A stretch of 64,000 nucleotides of DNA from contig CAJNDS010002274.1 of NCBI GenBank assembly GCA_905221605.1, positions 333,501-397,500 of the forward strand. The letters are read 5' to 3'. Source of the DNA: Symbiodinium natans (Eukaryota; Sar; Dinophyceae; Suessiales; Symbiodiniaceae). The notes beneath the pieces are model-generated. The model was given only the letters and a program-made list of their open reading frames with translations. It did not search any database and had not been told where the DNA came from. This document shows, in pieces, positions 58,899 to 64,000 of the stretch. The translations under genes and the position numbers were made by a program. Positions within the stretch are counted from its first letter, which is position 1. Every line of letters starts with the position of its first letter.

Positions 58899-60960
58899 AA
58901 GCTGGTGTAGCTGGACGGAATGAGCTCAGCCACGCCCAAGCTTGGGACTGTCTTTTTCGCAGTGTGGTCCCTTGATGCCACCTAAGGTTTCAGTTGCTGC
59001 GCCGGTTTCAAGAGTCCATCTGATCGGTGGGTGTTATTGAGAGGGCACAGGTTCGAGCTTTACTAGCTCCTGAGGCCATCAGGTCAGCTTAGTTTGGGAT
59101 GCCTTCATTATCCTCAAAGGATGCTTGAAGGTAGTGGGGTCCTCGTAGCAGAGGTGCAGACGCTTAAGACGTGTTTGAAAAGGGAAATGTCCAATGAGGG
59201 GGGCCGGGGCACAGCGCAAAGGCATGTATGTATTCTTGCCAACGCCTCTTGAAACAAGCGTATCCTAGCATACGATTCTTTACATCGTTTTGTCGCGTCC
59301 GTTTTCTCTTCTCCCTATCTTGAAATGTTTGCTGTAATTAGTGGGTGGCTAGGCTTTTTGTCAGCCCCCCAGCACATCAGGGCAAACAATGCGTCCTCCA
59401 ATATCTGGGGAGCGGGCTGCCAGTGGCAACTGTCGAGTCGACTTGCAGCATCCCGCGCAAATAGCCTTTTGCTCGTGGACGGCTATGTGAGTCGTTGTGT
59501 TGGGAAGGTGCTGATTTGAAAGCCACTATGTCGAGACTCACCCAAAATACAATGTGAGAAACCACCGGGTTCGCCAAAGCGGCTGCCAGAACATGGCGCG
59601 GCGTCTGACAATCCCTTAGTCGTTAACACGCATGCTGCGGCGCAACCCGTGAAACTAGCTCATCTGCCAGTTGCAAGAAGAAGCCATGAGTTGGTTCAGG
59701 TCAAGCTGTCACTTTACGAGCTTAGGATGTAGGGTCAAATCAAAGGGTGCACCAGACCCTCTCACCGAGGAAAGCCATCGGGATGTTCGTGCTGTCCGGT
59801 CATGAGCTCTCCCGGCCAACTCACGACGACATAGAGGATGGTGAGTATCTCACAGTCTCCACCAAAAAAAGACGAGGGGGTTTTCCACGACGGTTAAGTG
59901 CTTGAAAGGCCTGTCAAGGTGGCAAGGGGGGAGGGCTTGAAAGGTGGCGGTGAGGGTGGGGGGGCGGGAAAGGGGGTTGAAAAGGTCTGTAAAAGGGTGG
60001 GGGGCCTGCGTTCTTTGCGGGCACCCTTGTCAAAGGGGGGGGGAGGGGGGCTCTGCGAGGGCGGCGGGCGTGGATGAGGCAGGTAGGAAATAGCATGCCA
60101 CAGAGCATGTCGGAGCTTTCTCAAGCGACATATCACTGCAGGTCCTGCTGCTCCCGCCAAAAAGAAGAGCCACATCAACATCTAGGTATTCGCTTGGCGT
60201 GCGGCGTGCGACCTTAGGAGCCTGATCCGAGGCCCAACGGGTTCAGCTTGCAGCAGAGGCGATCGTAGGGGCTCCTGCAGCCGGTTCTGAAGTTCCAGAG
60301 TCCTGCCTGAAAATCCGGCCTTGCACGTTGCAGCTCTCACATCTGCAGCAATTTGCCGCTGCAAGCAAAAAGCTGCCGTAGCTCCACCCCTATTCATCCG
60401 CCCTCGCAAATCATGCCCGCCACCAAGTTCCTGAACTTGCTGGGCGAGACTTGGCGGAACTGCAGTTTGTGATTCGCATTGGCATGCCGCGACAGTTCTT
60501 TCACTTTCTCCATGCGATTTCGGACTTCATGTTACACTTCTGCATATCACTTGCTCATGCGTCTACTCTACCTGTCCGTTTCGCTGGGTTTTTGCACATT
60601 TGTCAGCTCCACTTTTGCTTGCGGAAGGGCTTGTTGCGTTTTTATGGTTTCGGCAACGTTTCGTGTTTTTGGCGTCTCGTCTTTGTGCTTGAGGTTGCAG
60701 GCTTACACTGATGCGCGTTCACCTGCACAAGCTAAGCAACCCAAGACATGAGTGAGCCAAAAACGATCCAAAGCACGTAGTCTCAACAAGTAGTTTCTGG
60801 AAGCCCAAAAATCCTGAATTAGCTTGTCGGGTGAACCGCAACATGCACCATACCGCGTGGCCAGCTCCACGACGCATAACGCATACCATGCATTTGGCCG
60901 ATTTTGCGCCCCGGTTTGCATAGCACCTGAGGGCAAGGCTGTCAACGAGTTGACAGCCGC
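58899..60960. other. unannotated DNA with a purine-rich stretch
   Basis: No gene recognised. 59925-60060 is strongly G-rich on + (GGGGGAGGGGG-like, potential G-quadruplex), preceded by a run of A at 59861-59868. Frames at 60451-60751 have no recognisable domain. Confidence 0.4.
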
Positions 60961-60989
60961 CGGCTGCGTGGGGCCAGCCTCAGGCTGCA

Positions 60990-61140
60990 GAGCGGGAGAG
61001 AGGGAGGGAGGGAGAGGGAGGGAGCAAGAGAGAGCAAGAGAGAGCAAGAGAGAGCAAGAGAGAGCAAGAGAGAGCAAGAGAGCGACAGAGAGAGAAAGAA
61101 AGAGAAAGATAGAGGGCGAGAGGCAGACAGAGGGAGCGAA
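60990..61140. repeat. purine repeat, GAGAGCAAGA decamer
   Basis: GAGAGCAAGA is repeated five or more times (about 61022-61080) within a longer GA-rich block. Simple sequence; the charged frames across it are artefacts. Confidence 0.92.
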
Positions 61141-61559
61141 AGAGAACTCCAGTACATTAGAGAATTCGCAAGTGAGCGAAAGGCAGAAGCCAAGATCGAA
61201 AAGGAAACACAGGACACGACAAACATATGCGGAGCAACAACTGGAATACGGACTCCAGAGCAACTAGAAGTACGTTTCAAGTTAAGTTAAGCGATCATTC
61301 TTCAAATGCCGTGCAAGCTGCAATGCATAGCCAGCAAGACAAAGCCTCTCATGTACGAGATCTTATAGAGGTTATTATGCGCATACTTGTTCATAAACGG
61401 TCTTGGGTTATGCGGGTTGTACATGAGCCAGGGAAGCAGCCGGGGAGGGGGGGGGAGCGAGGGCCTGCAGGTGCCAGCAAGCGGTTGACAGCTTCATACG
61501 GTCCGGAACTGCGGATGCAGCTTTTCCCCAGATGCCAAGGAGTTGGTAGCAGAGACTCA

Positions 61560-62000
61560 GCGGCCCATGGCTCTAACATGGGCGTCGTGCAGGAACGATA
61601 AGACCGCCCATGTTACCAAAAGAGTCCAAATCTTGGACCGACCCCCGTTCGATAGAAACGCCCATGTTACCATGCCAACCCAGTGGGTTTTGAACATCTG
61701 CGGACGCACGAAGAGAGCGTCTATGTCACCAAGTGCATTCGTCCATGCCGGCACGCAAACATGTCCAAGATAAGAGCGCACGTGTTACCCAAAACTTGCT
61801 GTGGCCTAGAGCCTAGAGCGTCCATGCTGGCACGACAGGAACTTCATGTTGTACCAAGCGCGTCCAGGAGCTTAGAGCGTCCCTGAACGCAAGCTGAAAA
61901 ATGTCCATGTTGAACCAAGACCACCCAGTGGCGTAGGAGAGCACCCCTTCACACGAGGTAAGAGCGTCCATGCTGCACCAAACGCATCCATCAGTGGGCT
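61560..62000. repeat. degenerate tandem repeat (AGAGCGTCCATG..ACCAA)
   Basis: Variants of GAGCGTCCATGTTACACCAA and TAAGAGCGTCC recur roughly every 45-60 bases between 61585 and 61990. Examples are GCCCATGTTACCA, AGCGTCTATGTCACCA, GAGCGTCCATGCTGG and GAGCGTCCATGCTGCACCA. Strongly diverged; no gene. Confidence 0.65.
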
Positions 62001-62159
62001 AAGAGACGAGTCCTCCAACGATCGTGTGTCACGATCAGACCGAAATTGAAGCCATTATGCACATGATCAAAGCAAACATCAAGGAGTGCGAAAAAACTGA
62101 AGCCCATGCCTGCACGACGACACCGCCCATATTATTCCACGGCCGCGCAAGGAAACGCG

Positions 62160-62400
62160 CGGGCTTTTAAAATTATTGTTAGGGGGGCCCGTTCGCGGGC
62201 TCACTCATATTTAAAAGTACGAAGTGAATGGAATGAACGCACTAGTGAACGGAAGTAGTGAATTAGTGCAGTGAATTAGTGAACGAAGTAAAAGCCCAAA
62301 ATCACACTGCATTTCACGCGCTTTCTTCTGTCGCTTGTACAATATTATTAAGGGGGCACGCACAAAAACCCCCATTAAAATAATATGAAAAGCGCGCGTC
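62160..62400. repeat. AT-rich block with inverted repeats
   Basis: ATATTATTAAGGGGG (about 62342) pairs imperfectly with CCCCCATTAAAATAATAT (62369-62386), and a related ATTATTGTTAGGGGGG lies at about 62172. Direct repeats of AGTGAATTAGTG occur at 62256-62282. It may be a small non-autonomous element remnant; no coding potential. Confidence 0.5.
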
Positions 62401-62636
62401 TTATTCACTCCTTGCCCTTTTTCATAGTATTTTAGCAGGTTTCTGGGCTTCTGGAGATGTAGAGGTGAATGATTTTATCCCTATCACACCTTGCTGCCTT
62501 TTTTGCACTGCTTTTGTTACAACTCATTGCCGGAAAAAGGTGTAGCACTGCACCTGAGCATTCGCACCTTACCAGCATACGCAATGTAGGAGCAGCTAGT
62601 TTACCGCCAATTTGTAGTTTTTGTTGGATGTAGTTT

Positions 62637-63266
62637 TTCGTCCTGCGCAGATTCTTTCGGGGTGCGCTTGACTGTGGTACTAGTAGTGGCCTTAGCGGGA
62701 ATTGAAGCCTCGTTAGGGGTCAGGGCCATCCAGCAACACCGCTTCAGGGCTTTTTGGTAGGCGACCTCGTTGCTGGATGCTGTCTGGTAGTCGCCTTCTA
62801 TGCCGCTGTAGTTTTTCAGTCCTGCGCAGCTTCTTTCGGGCAGCGCTTGACTGTGGTACTCGTAGTGGCCTTTGCGGGAATTGAACCTTCGTTCGGGGTC
62901 AGGGCCATCCAGCAACACCGCTCCAGGGTTTTTTTTGGTAGGCGACCTCGTTCCTGGATGCTTGTTCATAGGCGCCTCCTATGCCTGCTTGTTTTAATTT
63001 GTTTGGACGGATGTAGTTTTGTCAGTCCTGCGCAGCTTCTTTCAGGGGGCGCTTGACTGTGGTACTGGTTGTGGCCTTATCGGGAATTCGGGGTCAGGGT
63101 CACCCAGCAACACCACTCCAGGGTTTTTTTTGGTAGGCGACCTCGTTCCTGGATGCTTGTTCATAGGCGCCTCCTATGCCTGCTTGTTTTGATTTGTTCG
63201 TTTTGTCAGTCCTGCGCAGCTTCTTTCAGGGGGCGCTTGACTGTGGTACTGGTTGTGGCCTTATCG
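62637..63266. repeat. tandem repeat, 180-206 bp, 3.3 copies
   Basis: CAGTCCTGCGCAGCTTCTTT-like starts lie at 62637, 62817, 63023 and 63207. Each is followed by GCTTGACTGTGGTACT, GGTCAGGG.CA.CCAGCAACACC and GGTAGGCGACCTCGTT. Copies 2 and 3 are very similar; copy 1 is more diverged; copy 4 is cut off at 63266 by a GAA/GA tract. The two complete inner spacings (206 and 184 bp) differ mainly by a missing segment. No gene is identified, though the minus strand is open across part of it. Confidence 0.93.
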
Positions 63267-63343
63267 AGAAGAAGAAGAAGAAGGAGAAGAAGAAGAAGAA
63301 GAGGAAGAGAGAGAGAGAGAGAGAGAGAGAGACGGAGAGAATC
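63266..63343. repeat. (GAA)n/(GA)n purine microsatellite
   Basis: GAAGAAGAAG passing into GAGAGAGAGA. It truncates the last copy of the preceding tandem repeat. Confidence 0.95.
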
Positions 63344-63357
63344 AAGACAAGAACTGA

Positions 63358-63972
63358 GAGAGGGAGAGAGAAAGAGCAGAACGAACTGACGTGCCAGACC
63401 TCAACGACGAATACGTCAAGGCGGTTGTGGCGGGGAGCATCCCTGGCTCCAAAATCACCATCACGGTGGACGCCAGCACTGGAGACATCCAGGGCGCCCT
63501 CGTTTGGTCTGAGGCCCCAAACGAGGTGCAGATACACGTAGCCTGCAGCGCCCACTCGCTTGGCCTGGCCAGCGATGGCATGGCGGGGCTACGTGACCGG
63601 GTTTCCCGGAAGGGGGGTGGGCGGCTTACCCTCAAGCCCGTCTCCAGTATCGCGGCTTTAGCGCCTGCCTTGACCCCGGCGCTTGGGAGAAGTTGGTGCC
63701 TCCCAGGCCGCGAGCACGCCCCACGCCACCAATCCCGCCAAGCTCGGCGCTGCCATCCGCACGTCCACCACCGATGCCACAACACTCCGCGCTCCCCCCA
63801 TGCGGGCCGCCACCGGTGGGTCCCCCCATTCACACCGCCAGCGCCAGCGCCCCAGCCCAAGCCCCCACCAATGTCCACACCGCCTGCGCCCATGGGCCCA
63901 CCACCAGATGCACCGCCGCCACCACGAGAGGATCCACTTCATGGACATTTGCAGGCATTGCTCGGGGTGTAG
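63358..63972 (+). CDS. candidate exon, proline-rich C-terminus, unknown protein
   Basis: A + frame open from an in-frame TGA (63355) to TAG (63970). There is no ATG at the front, so it probably begins at an acceptor within the GA-rich tract. The first 90 or so residues are protein-like (VPDLNDEYVKAVVAGSIPGS, then KITITVDASTGDIQGALVW). The last third is rich in His, Arg and Pro (PPAPAPQPKPPP) and ends EDPLHGHLQALLGV. The switch in composition near 63690, where another + phase also opens, could mark an exon end (AGAAG at about 63692). No family is recognised. The window ends shortly after. Confidence 0.35.
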   Translation, partial: ERERERAERTDVPDLNDEYVKAVVAGSIPGSKITITVDASTGDIQGALVWSEAPNEVQIHVACSAHSLGLASDGMAGLRDRVSRKGGGRLTLKPVSSIAALAPALTPALGRSWCLPGREHAPRHQSRQARRCHPHVHHRCHNTPRSPHAGRHRWVPPFTPPAPAPQPKPPPMSTPPAPMGPPPDAPPPPREDPLHGHLQALLGV

Positions 63973-64000
63973 GGTGTAGAGATTGGTAGAATGGAGAATG

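Noticed and set aside
60979-61267. 147-codon charged + frame
   Set aside because: Encoded by the GAGAGCAAGA repeat.

Overview
The window looks like nuclear DNA of a dinoflagellate, most likely a Symbiodiniaceae-type genome. Three things support this. Coding sequence is cut into many short exons joined by small introns with GC- or GA-type donors as well as GT, mostly at AG|G junctions. A remnant of the LINE type common in these genomes is present (motifs DGQVVPQQWL, DDRRRLD, ARRWW..LSV.VQQAV). Recognisable exons all read on the + strand, as expected for dinoflagellate unidirectional gene arrays. No tRNA, rRNA, CRISPR array or prokaryotic operon structure is visible.

Layout. 0-6 kb: a long (GT)n tract, a 1.1-kb field of degenerate AATAGGAATCCTATT palindromes, and a long hairpin. 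6-13.4 kb: candidate exons, one with an IQ-like motif, then the most interesting gene of the window (9.49-13.38 kb). Its exons follow in order the family of the 5-hmdU DNA kinase / alpha-glutamyl-putrescinyl-thymine pyrophosphorylase helical domain, notable because dinoflagellate DNA contains 5-hydroxymethyluracil. 13.4-28 kb: an unidentified multi-exon gene (16.87-18.89 kb), scattered exon-like frames, and unannotated DNA.

28.06-38.1 kb: one large satellite array of about 88-bp units with higher-order repeats of about 1.2 kb, 885 bp and 207-218 bp. It is interrupted by a 5'-truncated decayed LINE with a terminal A-run, by low-complexity DNA, and by a GC-rich 96-bp minisatellite. A second minor repeat family (38.1-38.56 kb) and a polypyrimidine tract follow.

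39-49.8 kb: exon-like frames, including a leucine-rich-repeat gene (46.1-47.06 kb) ending in a GHYxLDL..PYHRSLLRTLYK segment. 49.84-53.42 kb: the clearest gene, a secreted multidomain polysaccharide lyase (lyase, two Ig-like domains, two CBM96/DNRLRE modules, SEA-like region, hydrophobic tail). It has one frameshift and two short introns that look like introner insertions. 53.8-58.9 kb: a second GHYxLDL segment and exons with EF-hand motifs. 59-63.3 kb: low-complexity and tandem-repeat DNA. A proline-rich open frame closes the window.

The lyase sits between two genes with LRR/GHYxLDL-type segments. Nothing in the sequence shows that the genes act in one pathway. Exon joins were worked out by eye from phase, splice sites and remembered family patterns. 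Transcript evidence would settle them.
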